From positions 1 to 64,000 of the forward strand of contig WBMZ01000215.1 of the NCBI GenBank assembly GCA_013400975.1: a DNA stretch of 64,000 bases, in the 5' to 3' direction. The notes under the pieces were generated by a model. The model saw nothing but the letters and a program-made list of their open reading frames with translations, was not told where the DNA came from and made no database searches. The DNA is from Atrichornis clamosus (Eukaryota; Chordata; Aves; Passeriformes; Menuridae). Positions 1 to 51,618 of this stretch are shown one piece after another; the first letter of the stretch is position 1, and every line of letters starts with the position of its first letter. The position numbers and the translations under genes were made by a program.

Positions 1-270
1 GCCCCGGCCCCGGCGCCGCCCGCTCTCCCTCACCCCGCGGCGGCCTTGGCGTGGCGATCCAGGCCCGAGCGCTGCCGGCGGCGGCGGGGGAAGAGGCAGG
101 AAGGGGGTGGGAAGCGGCCGCGCCGGTGCCGCGGCGCTTCCCCGCCTGCGCCGACATGAGGGGCCGGGCCGGTGCCGCCCCTGCCGCCCTGAGGAGGAGA
201 GTCCGCCGCGGTGTGGCGCCGGAAGGGGCTGCAGAGCGGCAGGCAGGCCGGAGCCGATTTAGCCATTAAA
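1..270. promoter_or_regulatory. CpG island, probable promoter at left edge
   Basis: This stretch is very rich in G+C and dense in CpG, and changes abruptly to AT-rich DNA after about 270. In a bird genome that marks an unmethylated promoter. It could drive a gene running left out of the window, a gene running right through the ORF at 354, or both. In mammals the TMPRSS11 cluster is bordered by housekeeping genes such as UBA6 and YTHDC1, so such a neighbour is plausible. I could not match any translated sequence here to those proteins. Confidence 0.75.
34..157 (-). CDS. Candidate first coding exon of a leftward gene (weak)
   Basis: On the minus strand an ATG at 157 opens a frame of 41 codons plus one base that reaches a good-looking donor (GTGAGG, GT at 33-32). 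The peptide starts MSAQAGKRRG and is otherwise Ala/Pro/Gly/Arg-rich. Open frames of this kind arise easily in CpG islands, so codon content is little evidence. The donor and the position inside a CpG island are the only support. I do not recognise the protein, and the rest of any such gene would lie left of the window. Confidence 0.2.
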
Positions 271-353
271 AACCCCCACCATTTTCTGCCCCAAAACTAA
301 CGCACCGTGTTCTTAAAAATAATAAAATAAATAAATGCCCCTTAGGTACAAGC

Positions 354-491
354 ATGACCGATTTAGACGATGAAGAGCGCTTCTGGGCTCTGTTCCTGCA
401 ATACCTGCAGGAGAGCACCAGCAAGGTGTCACCTATTACACAAACAGGCACAATTCCATCCAAAGGCACGAGGAAACCAACTGGGAAATGC
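354..491 (+). CDS. Small plus-strand ORF of unknown identity beside the CpG island
   Basis: An ATG at 354 opens 46 codons, beginning MTDLDDEERFWALFLQYLQE, before TAG at 492-494. After 24 codons there is a possible donor (AAG|GTGTCA, GT at 426-427), so this may be a first coding exon ending at 425 in phase 0. The first 24 residues look protein-like: an acidic start followed by an amphipathic, aromatic-rich helix. A CTTAG acceptor-like site lies at 341-345. The same frame reopens at an ATG at 498 and stays open to 734. I do not recognise the product. It may be a divergent transcript of the CpG promoter, a gene fragment, or chance. Confidence 0.3.
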
Positions 492-734
492 TAGAGAATG
501 TCCAAGGCCGTAGAAGAGATTTGGCAAAGAGTTATCAAAACCAAAGTTCTTCCCATGCCAAGGTGGTATATAGGCTCTTTGGAAACATTTTCTCGGTTTT
601 TTTGGTGGCAATTAAGCAAGAGGGAGCAAGTTGTGGCAGCGTCTGCACTGCCTCTACCACTAACTCCCCAGTACCGCCATAAACCCAACATCACCTCCTA
701 TAAATATTTTCTCTTCCATTTCCCAAACAGATGA

Positions 735-3700
735 AGATCCCACCACTTCCCACCTTCTCATCACCCAGTTCAATTTCCCTTCATCTTGAATTCTGCCTTC
801 CCTTTTGTTACCCCGATCATTGGGGTAGGTGAGACGAGTTTAAATCGTTCTTGACACCATTAGCACATCTTGTCTAGAATGGGAGGGATTCAAGCACTGA
901 AAAGTGCCCTTGCATACCGTGGATACAGAATAGTCACCTGATATTTTAAAATATTTATAACTACAAAAAAACCCAGCAAACAACAGACCAACCAATTACC
1001 TGCATCTTACAATATACAAGGGGAAAAAAAGCAGGCAAGCTTTTTGTCTATCTTGACTGAGGTTTTGGGAACTTCTAAGGGCAAGAAGACCTAAATGTTT
1101 TCCTCTTTTGGTGGCATCCAGTGCAATATTTTGGCATCTATCTCTCTTTAGCAGAGTTCTAGCAACGCTCAAGATTTACACACGCAGCCTTTGTACTTAA
1201 TTAGTAACAAAGATTAAGAGCAGCTGGACAATCTGTGCTCGTTCAAACTGGGGCTATGCTTTGGCAGGGTCAGGGTGAAAGTACGTCTCTGCTACACTGC
1301 TGTTGTGACACAGAAATAATTGGAGAAGATGTGGGCACATTTCAGAGAACCACTAGAGGCCACTAGAAGTCTGAAATGCCGAACTGAGAGATGGGATAAA
1401 GGGAGAAAGCTGTTCAGGATGTCGGGTGCAGTCCTTACCAGTAAAGCAATTGATAGTGAGGCTTGTATTTGCTTTGTAGCTTTTTCACATAATACATAAA
1501 AATCAGAAAATACAAGAATTACTTCCATTATTTCAATATAGTAATTTCAAAGAGCAGTGCATGTATCTAATGAACGGAATAAACAGGAATCCCAGTGATA
1601 AAGGGTGGGTGGAAAAAATGGAGGAGAGTTTAAAGATTACAAAAAAAGGCCAGCTTCAGTTTTGTCACTTGTATAAGTTTTAGGCCTGTCAGTGATTTTT
1701 ACCTTTAATTTTGTGGTGTCTTTCCTTTAAAATGAACCTATTAATTTTTTAAAATAAGGTTAAACTAACCATTCTTATTTTCAAGAACTTACCCATCAGA
1801 TGTGTTCTGAAAAATAATAATTTTTTAAAATCTGCTACGCACCATCTTTCTGTCCAGGTCATTACATTTTTTAAGATACCAATCCACTTTGATATAGTTG
1901 TCTCACATGAAACAAATTTTGCATAGCCACAGCAACTGACAAGCCTTTTTCCTAAGTGGAAGAACAGCAACATCCAGTTAATTCTCACATAACCATTTAA
2001 CAGTAACCAGGCAAACACTAACCATCAGTGAAACCATGAATATGGGCTTTCTAAGATAAATTGTCAAAAGGAAATGGACAGATTCTGTTTGCCCCAGAAG
2101 CCAAAGAAACTGGTTCCCAAATGCATCAGTTAGTAGGTGGACTCAGGAGCCCTCTAAGTTGATAGTACAAATCAAAAAACATACAAGTTTTTCCCTAGCT
2201 TTCTGAGACTGCAAAATTTAAAACATTTGGAACCATTTGACTTTTCTTTTTCCCTATAGCCCTCTTTTTAAAAAAATACATATGCCATTAAAATCTTAGT
2301 ATATTTGGTTAAATAAATTAATTTTAAAGGAAATCCCAACTCCATATTTGTATCACGTTAAAGTCAGCTATATCTTTTGAGACTGGCAAAAGGTAGGAAG
2401 CAGAGCTGTCAGTTTACAGACTTGCTGAAGCAATGAGTGCTATGTGTCTGTGGCCGGGAGAGCATCACCTCCTCCAGACTTGAGCCCATTCCTGTTCCAT
2501 ATCTCTGTAGCTTCAGTTTATGTGCACCACTGTAGACTCGTTCTGCATCCAGGTATTGAATATATCTTTAGAGCCAGTATTTTCAAAAGGAGCTGAAGTT
2601 GAAATAGGTTAAATCTCCTTTCCATCTGCTGGGAAAATTCAAGCCACTTGCTTTTTTTTAGTCTTTTAACTTCCTGATTTCCAGGCACGATTTCACATTC
2701 TTAATGGGAACTCCAAAGTGGGGATTTAGGGGGCTGCATTTGTTTCCCTCATTTATTTTAGTTAATAAGCAAATTAGCAGACAAAACTCTTGTAGTTTTT
2801 TCCCTAAAAATGTGTTATTTGAAAATACTACAGCAAACACAGTTCAGTTTGGCACACAGGCCAGCCCAGAAATTACCTTAAATCTACATCAGCATCCTTC
2901 AGTAGGTTTCCAAACATCCTGCCATAGGCTATGGCTTGCCATCATCTCTTGCAGGAGCAAGGTGCTAACTGGCAAGGCTTAGTCTCCTTTTTTTGGCAAG
3001 CTGTGCAGTGTAGGAATGTTTTGATGGCATATTTAAAAGGACTCCAGCTTCCCTGCAGGGTGGGCCAAAGGATCTTGCCACTTAAAGCTGCTCTAGCAAG
3101 TGACACCTTCCTAGAAACCATGTTAATAATGTTGATAAAGCCAGATAAACAAGGGCACCAATTACCTAAGCTGATTTCACATGGAGATGTGCATGAATGC
3201 ATTTCCAAAAGCAAGAGCCAGCTTTTCCATGCCCATGCCCCTCTAACACAGGCTGCAAGTTGCCAGATAAACATTCATGGGGTTAAATAATGGCTTTTGG
3301 CTCTTAGCTCTCCTAATTTGTTAACAGGAACAGCAGATAAAGAATGGGATTTTCTACAAGCTTTACTTACATAAGGAATCCTGATGACAGATTGATGTCA
3401 TTCAACCAGACCTCCTCACATGACTAGGCCTTGTGCAATCCGCCTCTCCTACTTTGGCTCCAAGCTGAAAATTACCATTGGGCAAGCCCCAAACAACTCA
3501 ATTTGAATAACCAGAGCTTGGGAAGACATTTCTTGGTGCTTTAAATCTAGCTGGGAAATCTCAGGAGAATTGGTACCAGCTGCATAGAGCTCCCCATAGC
3601 CAGTTCCCAGGAATGCAGCATCACAAGGATAAGGTTTTTTCCCAATGGCAGAAGCAAGGTGGTGAATTCTTGGATTAAGCTTCAGATCCATTCTCAAATT

Positions 3701-5621
3701 TTCATAGCACTATCTTAACTGAAATTCATCTTTGAGTATTTTAGAAACCAAATGTCCCACCTTGTCTTTGCTGAAACATCTGTAAAGATCCAACCACTGT
3801 TAAAAACAAAACAATTCATAGGACAGGGAATGGACAGAGCTGCAGTTTTAGAATGGTTTTATATAAAATAAGGAAGATTAGTCTATTTTATGTCATATTC
3901 AAATTTTAGCTTAATTATTATTATGCAAAAAAAAAGATAAAAGAATCAATGGTTTTTAAATACATTTAATGTTATTAAACATATTGCTTTTATTTTGTTT
4001 AAATCCTTGCTAAATCTTAACATCAACAATAATAAAAGGGTTTTTTAAAACCTTTTCTTTAGTCACACAGTATTGTCTTGGTTTATTCTAAGGCAGAAAA
4101 CAAACAGAGTCATCATAAATAAAACACTGACATGGAGTATAAGACAAAGCCAGGCCAGACAGTTTGCTAAAAAGTTTATGAAAAGTGCATCTGGCTGGCT
4201 CAGGACTCCCTGAGTAAGGTAGACATTCTCCCACACACCTCTTGGCTATTTAGCCTTTCACAAGAAAATCTGAAATAAAGGCTGCCTTTCTCTTTTTAAA
4301 GGTATTGCATATACATGTCATTTGCAGTATGAGGTAGGAACCAGTTTCTAGGGGCTGTATCTGGGCCTCACCTCCTTATTGGTGCCCCTCCGTTTGCTAT
4401 GCAAAAAGATAGAATTAAGTGCAAAACAAAGCCTTAGCTACCTATGAAAGTGAACGACTGTTTATTTTCAATCACAAGTCATCAGTTGATTGTAAAGGAA
4501 GGACACTTATCATGATTTTCACCTTCAAAGCAGTAAGAGGCACAAAAAACTAGATGTAATTTTTTTTTCCAAAGGTGCCTTCAAAAAAAAGGAGACTTGA
4601 GCACTAGAAGAAAACAGTGTTTTCAGGTTATCTAATTCAAAACTCTATGAAGTTACCATTTTGTAACTGAACCCCACCTAGAGTAAATTCTTATTTGAAA
4701 AATAGCAGCAACTCAAAAGTGCATAAATTACAAACTTCATCAATAAATTAAGGAAATGGATTTGCTGCATCTAACTATCCTCCTAACTGTTCCAAGATCC
4801 TTTTCTTTTTACAATGACATGGAAAATCACAATAAAGATACTTCTATTTCAAAACCAAAATGAATCTAAAGCCTTCTGTAGATTTCTTTCTGAGATAAGG
4901 CAACTTGTCTTTTACCAAAATTCAAAAGATAAACAGAATGACTGGAAGGAGCCCAATAATAAGACAACTCCCTCCTCCACCACCAAGGCTTAAACGTGAT
5001 CTTTCCGTTCATATATAGACACATAATTCAGGGTGTGAATTTTCAAGAAATGCCAAACATCTCATTCCCAGGGATGCTGATTATTGGAGAGCTTGCACAG
5101 TAGGAAGGCTGAGGAGAGATCCAGTCCTGAGCAGTGGGGGAGGCAGGATGCTTCAGTAAGATTTTCAGCTGTAGTAGCTGTGGCACTTGCAGTTTCATTC
5201 ATGTCTTGTACAGACTGTTGTGAGTCTGCATCCACAGCCTAACCAGTCCAGCGGCCATTTGAAGACTGCAGGTGACAGTACTGTAGTGACATTCTGGATC
5301 CTCATATTGAAGGCCTTGGCTCTTGAGGATCCACTTCCACCAGCAGTCCATGAGAGGTCACGCAGAGAGGTGGAAAAGTACTTAATCAGTGTATAAGGAT
5401 TGCATTTACTCTGAAGTTCTTATCGGGACTGTACTTTAATATGAAATTACTCTTCATCCTCATAAGACATATTCATATTCAGGATCATATTCATTCATGG
5501 CAGAGATGAGTCCATCAGTGAAGTATCAATAATTGCTTTCTTTGCAGTAAGATAGTTTCCACTGGCTGGCATGCCCTTGGAAAAGCATTGCTGTTTCTTG
5601 AACGAAAAAGGTAGTTCCCGG
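735..5621. other. Intergenic DNA, nothing recognised
   Basis: AT-rich DNA with short A-runs and T-runs. No exon with paired splice sites, RNA gene or identifiable mobile element was found on either strand. Short open frames here (for example 2931-3290 plus and 2942-3274 minus) look like chance. Distal regulatory elements could be present but cannot be recognised without an alignment. Confidence 0.5.
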
Positions 5622-5644
5622 TTTATTTGTGGTGAATATTTATT
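5622..5644 (-). promoter_or_regulatory. Candidate poly(A) signals of protease gene A
   Basis: Two AATAAA hexamers on the minus strand lie at 5644-5639 and 5627-5622, about 870 nt past the stop codon of gene A. They would end a 3' UTR of about 0.9 kb. A variant ATTAAA nearer the stop (6259-6254) is an alternative site. No transcript evidence is available. Confidence 0.4.
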
Positions 5645-6510
5645 TTTCCTTTAGAACAAACTTAAATGCCAAGTTTCTTTCTAGGGAGATTGTTCACAGG
5701 GACACACGTTTTACAAAAACATTTTGGGTAGAGCTTGTGTTTCTGCATCTTAAGCATATTGTGTGTTGAACAGAGTAGATCTAGAAGACAACAAGTACAG
5801 AGGTAGCAGCACAATATTGTGAAAGCACTTCCACAATAGCACCTTCAAGCAACCTGAACTTCACAGAATCCACCAAAAAATCCTGTTTAAAATGTGCTTT
5901 GCAATAAGAACATCAAGTTTTTCTCTTTTCTCTTCCAACTTACTACAAACACAGAAATCCTACTTTTCCTTAGCTAAGACCTACCCTCAGTCTTGCTGAT
6001 CCACTGTGCGTTACCAAGGCTATGGAGCAGGGTGAGCATCCAGATTCTCAGCTGGAGTCAGTGCAGATGATAGTCTCTAACAAGAATAATCATCACTTTG
6101 CTAGAAACACAGCTGTGACAGCATTTGCTTCATTGGAGAAGGAAGATTCAGCTGCAGACCTTGCCCATGGCTGAAGAAAAATTTCTTTTTTTTTCCCCTG
6201 GAAAATGTTTGCATTTATAAAGCAGGTAAATTGGTATCTTTTAAATGTAATTTTAATGACATCAGTTCATAATTTCTGGTAAGGGAGACAGTTTCATGGC
6301 TCAAAGACGAGGCAGACAATCTCATACATTTAGCATTAATTCGGAAGGGGTTAGGATCTCTGACAGCAAAGATAGCACTTGCTGCGGGCTAAGGTTGCGT
6401 CAACCAGCATTACATAGGAATATATATACTAAAAAAATAACCTTTCAGAATTACAGACAAATATGAGTTACATATAGTCTATGTAGTTAAGTCCATTTTT
6501 TACTTTGGAA
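5645..6510 (-). other. Probable 3' UTR of protease gene A
   Basis: Sequence between the TAA stop at 6513-6511 and the candidate poly(A) signals. No coding potential was recognised. The extent depends on which poly(A) signal is used. Confidence 0.4.
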
Positions 6511-46889
<40,379 letters not shown>

Positions 46890-47770
46890 TGAGGCACGGC
46901 TGGCGCAACACCCAGCACCCTGTGGGTTATTGCAAAATGAGGGAACGAACTTCAGAATAAAAACAAACAGAGGTAAGCATGGAGTTGATAAGGAGACTGT
47001 AACCTTCCGATCAGCTCCGCATCAAAGAGTTCCCCAGGCAGAGATGGAGTGAGCAGATAAACCGGCCCAAGCAAGAAGACTTGTTCTTCACTAAAGCAAA
47101 ACAGGAAGTGCGTGAGATTTCCCTTTTCCAGCACTCCCTTTCTGTCCAACTTTTATCCCTACAGCAGGCCTTCTCCTGGGCAGCTGCACCTTCTACCATA
47201 CACTCACTGTAAAACCCACAGGGGAGAGGCACCACACTGTCCAAAATGCTGTCACTTGTCTTCTGAGATAGCCAACACAAAAATAAATATGGACATAAGT
47301 GGCTTGGTCAGCCAAGCCTGATCTACCTCGGTGCTCACTCATCCACAGCTGTTCTGGACTCCCTTGGCATCAGGGACAAGACAGCTATAAGTATCCAGCC
47401 TCCTAATTACATGTTAGTCATTTAATGGTTGGCATAACCCCGCCTGTGGAAAATGCTTACTCTGTGAAAAGTGCCACCAATCTCCTTGGAATTCCCTTCT
47501 CCCAGCACAAATGTGATTCTTCAGGGGCAGCTGGAAAGGGGGAAAATAGAGATTCACTAGTAAGAAAATCTGCACTTATATCAAATTTGAAAAAAATTCA
47601 AAAAGTAAAATTACCAGAAAGCAAACTTCTGTTTTCTGCTTCTTGATGCACTTCCATTTGTGCCAAAAAGTTTGAAGCATTTGGTTTTCCAGTGAAGTCT
47701 CAAGATTTCAGTCAGTTTTATGGGAACATTCACTATCTTTCAGAACCAACCTCAGCAGAGAGGGACAGAA

Positions 47771-47810
47771 GGGGAAAGAAAGAAGAAAAAAAAAAAAAAA
47801 AAAAGAGGAA
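47771..47810. repeat. Purine / poly-A tract
   Basis: A run of about 19 A residues preceded by GGGGAAAGAAAGAAG. Simple low-complexity sequence, possibly the decayed A-rich end of an old insertion. Confidence 0.85.
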
Positions 47811-49485
47811 AATTTTACCTAATCATACCAAGTCCTTTTCCATCTTTCCCCAAAGTTGCTCATTCACACGCATTTCAATGCCATTTTATAAGTGTCTGGG
47901 CAGACCACTTTGAGGACAGTGGGAAAAGCTGATCACTGCTGAACAGCATCTGCTATTTCTCTAACACTTATTTCTTCATTTGCTTTGATCAAATCAATTG
48001 GGTTTTTTTGCTTCTCCCAACTCCCTGTAGAAAGGGCATTGTCACAGTTACTGACCTTACCTGGGGCTTTACTGACTGAATACACAGGTACCTGCCAAGT
48101 CCTAATAGCTCCCTGGGCTATATCCTCCATCTCCACCACCCACCCTGTTATTTTCTTTTTCAAAATTAGTAAAATTTTAAAAAGATTGTGCACAGGGGAT
48201 TCCCTGCTCCACCCAGAAACACACACACCCCTACAGGAATTCCAGCACTTGACGGAGTGATGGAGATTGATTACAAATCAATTCAATGCAGGAGTCAAGA
48301 AAATACCTTTGAATTCCTTGTTGGTTTTTTCTTCTTTACACCGGGAAACACCGGGAAAAGGTGGCCCTTGAAGGGTTTACCCTGTGAGATGCAGAGAATT
48401 TTCTCTGATGTGTGCAGAAGTTCAGTGGCCAACTCTAACCACCTGGATCAGGTAAAAAACATATTACAGGAGAAGTAGGTTTTAGCTAGATTTTGAGACA
48501 AAAGTTACCTGAAATCTTGAGTCCTGAAACAAGAGTGAAAAGCATTCATTAGAATTACAAAGGGTCTCAGGAAGAAGTGCCAGAGGAAAGGAATTGTACA
48601 ACAGATTAATGAATGTCTGGTAACTTTCAGATCACCCTAGGACAGACTGTTCCTATTGTTACTCCAGAGTTAAAATAACAAAGATATTCCTAAAAAATTA
48701 TTTCCTTTTCTTACAATCAAGAATATTTTGCAATCTGCCTAATAAAACTTTAAGTAGGTTGCCTTTGTTTGCAAATTAATTAACCATTAAAATGAACTGT
48801 CCTGCAAAACAGCGTGAAATAAGGAAATACACTTGCCTCTGTCAGATTATGCAAGATCAATTTACACATACCTGTCCCCCAGGAACAATGGTACAGACAG
48901 ACCAAGAAAAGACAATAATTAACGAATAATTTTCCTCTCAATAAATTATCAAGTTGCAAAGTGCTTGATATTAGGGTGTCATTCAGTAAACTAGGCAATT
49001 ACTAACCTTTTCTTGTTAATACTAGGGAAGCAGTACAGAAACTAGCTATCAAAGCGTGGGGTGGAAATCCAAGAATGTGGGTGCACAGGATTTTGTGAAT
49101 GAAAGTGTAAAAAGATGTAATGACCATTCTGTCTGTTTAACCCTGCAAAGTCAGCCCAGCCGGTCAGACAGACTGCTTGCCTAAGAATGCTAATAACAGA
49201 CTACCTGGGTTTATGTTTGCATACCTACACAGGCTCACGGCCTCTGGAAACCAAGAACACCTTTAGAGAAGACCACTGGCCAGTCCTATAGCAAGAATAT
49301 CTTTGGGACTTACAAGCAAAGATGTTTTACACAATTGTCTAGCAGGTACTCAAGCCAGGCCATGAATTTCAGGCCAAAGACGATGGTCAGTCATTACTTC
49401 TAAACTGAGAAGTAAGTGTTCTTGTCAGTGATGCTTAACAGAACTGACAGAAGCTCAGTTAAACAGGCTGAATGTTAAACAACCT

Positions 49486-49573
49486 GGATTAATTAGAGCT
49501 GCTCTGAGCAGAGGGTTTGACAAGATAGACTCTGCACATCCATCCCAACCTAAATTACTCTGTGATTCTGTGA
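49486..49573 (+). mobile_element. CR1 LINE 3' end fragment, plus orientation
   Basis: Contains GAGCTGCTCTGAGCAGAGGG, a GTTTGACAAGATAGACTC segment, CATCCCAACCTAAATTACTC and the terminal TGTGATTCTGTGA octamer-like repeat, in the order seen in avian CR1 3' ends. Strongly 5' truncated, with no reverse transcriptase sequence. Confidence 0.82.
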
Positions 49574-51399
49574 GCATCTGCTAAGACCAAACTGGTACAC
49601 TGCAACGAAATCCTTCCCTTGGACAAGTCCACTCCTTTTTCTATCAGCAGATCTGGACAGCTCAGTTATGGCTTCAGGCCTACCCCTCCTGAAAAACACA
49701 GACATCTTGCATTTGGCCTTCAAAATTCAGTGAAACTCTGAATGGGCTGCATTTCTTTATACTTTTTAATTTCAGCTGTGGACTTGCTACACGACTTCAC
49801 TGTTTTGACAGAGGAAGTCCACCAGTTTATTATCCCATGCTTTCCTTTGCTACATGAAATGCCAGTCATGGCTTTTAATAACCAATAGCTGTTAATAAGT
49901 AGAAAAAACAAAAGCAAAAAATCCATGACAAGGATAGAATGATTCTCCAGAGCCAATGTAAGGTCTGGGAGAGAAGCCAGGTCCTTTATCCTGAGCCTTG
50001 AAAAGTCTCTTGGGGCAAGATTTTATTACATGCCCAAGCAGCTTAGAGATACTGAACGCATGGAGACTCTCGGATGCTACAGCAATGGCCTCAAGCTCTG
50101 AAGTATGTTAGATCCTGCCGTGGCTGGTTTCCAAACAGTCCCTCTTTCCAGGCCCTTGTAACAGAAACTGCTACACCCGTCTGAGTTGCAGCCAGGGAGG
50201 CCAGCCCAGAATACCAGCAACGCCCTTAGACAACAGAAGTCCCCCACTGCCAGAGTCATTAAAAAAGAATTCATAGCCTGTCACCCCATTTGAAGCAAAA
50301 AGGTGGCACTCGGGTGCCTGTCCTCTGCAGCTGATCAGAGACAGCTGCTGCTTGGTGCAGTGAAACAGGCCAGCCTGCATTTTCTTCCATCAGGCTAACA
50401 AGTCCTCTTCACATCCACTGCATGAATTCTCTGCTCCCCAGCAAGGCACACACATCATCTCTAAAGAGACAGGAGATCTTCACATGACTTAGACTAGGCC
50501 TACAAAGAAACAAGGCAAGCTAAAATAAAAACAAGTCTTTTACAGGCACAGCTCAAATTAAACAAAAGAAGAGCAGCATTGCTTCACACATCTGAAGTGC
50601 TAGAGGGATGACTGGGAGCACTTAGAGCTCTGCAGAAGGCAGCACAAGCAAAACAAGGTTTTTCCTACATCTCTACATCCCCAGAAAATAGGTAGCTTGG
50701 ATTTGATTTCATATTATTTGTTAGCAGCTAAGTTGCCTGGTGGAAGCCAGAGTCTGGTTCTTTGAGATGCTTTCTGCCACATCTATTACCTGTTCCAGTT
50801 TACTCTGCAGCAGCATGCAAGACCCTACATGTGATTCTTGTCATTGGTTGCCTGATTTATCATACACTGCACTTCACGCCTTCAAGGCTTCATAGACTAA
50901 ATCAGACATAATGAAAATCGTGTCCAAGACCCCAGTCCTGCAGCTGTTCCGACTCTGGCTGTCCTTTCAGGCACACTTCAGGAGATGAGTCACTCTGATG
51001 GAAACCAGCAGCGTGCTTCAGACAGGACTGCAGAGTACCAGATGAGGGTCCCGACTGGTTTGCTCCCTGCCTGTGAGAGACCTTCTGGCTGAGCTCACAC
51101 TCGGGTAACCTGCTTTCTACCTAGGTGGCACAGCATGGGTTGTTTTTCCTTCTGTGCCCTGCTGTTTCCATTGATTACACAAAGGCAACAGCGCCAGGCA
51201 AGTTTGGGACAACAGCACTGGGTACGGCATCTAAGGGCCAGGCATGAAAACGGCCTGGTGTCAGGCTTCTTTAGGTTGGCTACCAGAGCACTCACCTGGC
51301 ACAGACACAGCTGAGGGGCAGTCAGCTCACCTGATACAGTACCCACCACTTAGCCATGGCCACGTGCCTTTCCCTGAAGCTGCTAAGGCACTTGGGGAG

Positions 51400-51618
51400 A
51401 ACAGAATCACAGAGTAGCTGAGGTGGAAAGGGAGCTCTAGAGATAGTCTAGCCCAAAATCTCTTCTGAAAACAAGTGCAGTTGGATGAAAGCGCTCAGGA
51501 TCATATCCTTAATGTGTCTTTAATATCTCCAGGGATGGAGATTCCATAACTTCTCCTGACAACCTGTTTTGATGCTCAACCACTCTCACAGCAAAGAAGT
51601 CTTTTTCTTACGTTTTCA
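51400..51618 (-). mobile_element. CR1 LINE fragment, minus orientation
   Basis: Read on the plus strand it begins with the CR1 terminus complement AACAGAATCACAGAGTAGC, then GAGGTGGAAAGGGAGCTCTA, AATATCTCCAGGGATGGAGA, CAACCTGTTTTGATGCTC and CTCACAGCAAAGAAGTCTTT. That is the familiar antisense CR1 3' region. It is truncated at its 5' end near 51618. Confidence 0.85.

Noticed and set aside
2931..3290. 119-codon plus-strand open frame near the left edge
   Set aside because: No recognisable domain, and an equally long frame runs on the opposite strand over the same bases, as expected by chance.
47933..48226. 97-codon minus-strand frame, considered as a retroviral or transposon remnant
   Set aside because: No reverse transcriptase, integrase or gag motif could be seen and no LTR flanks it.
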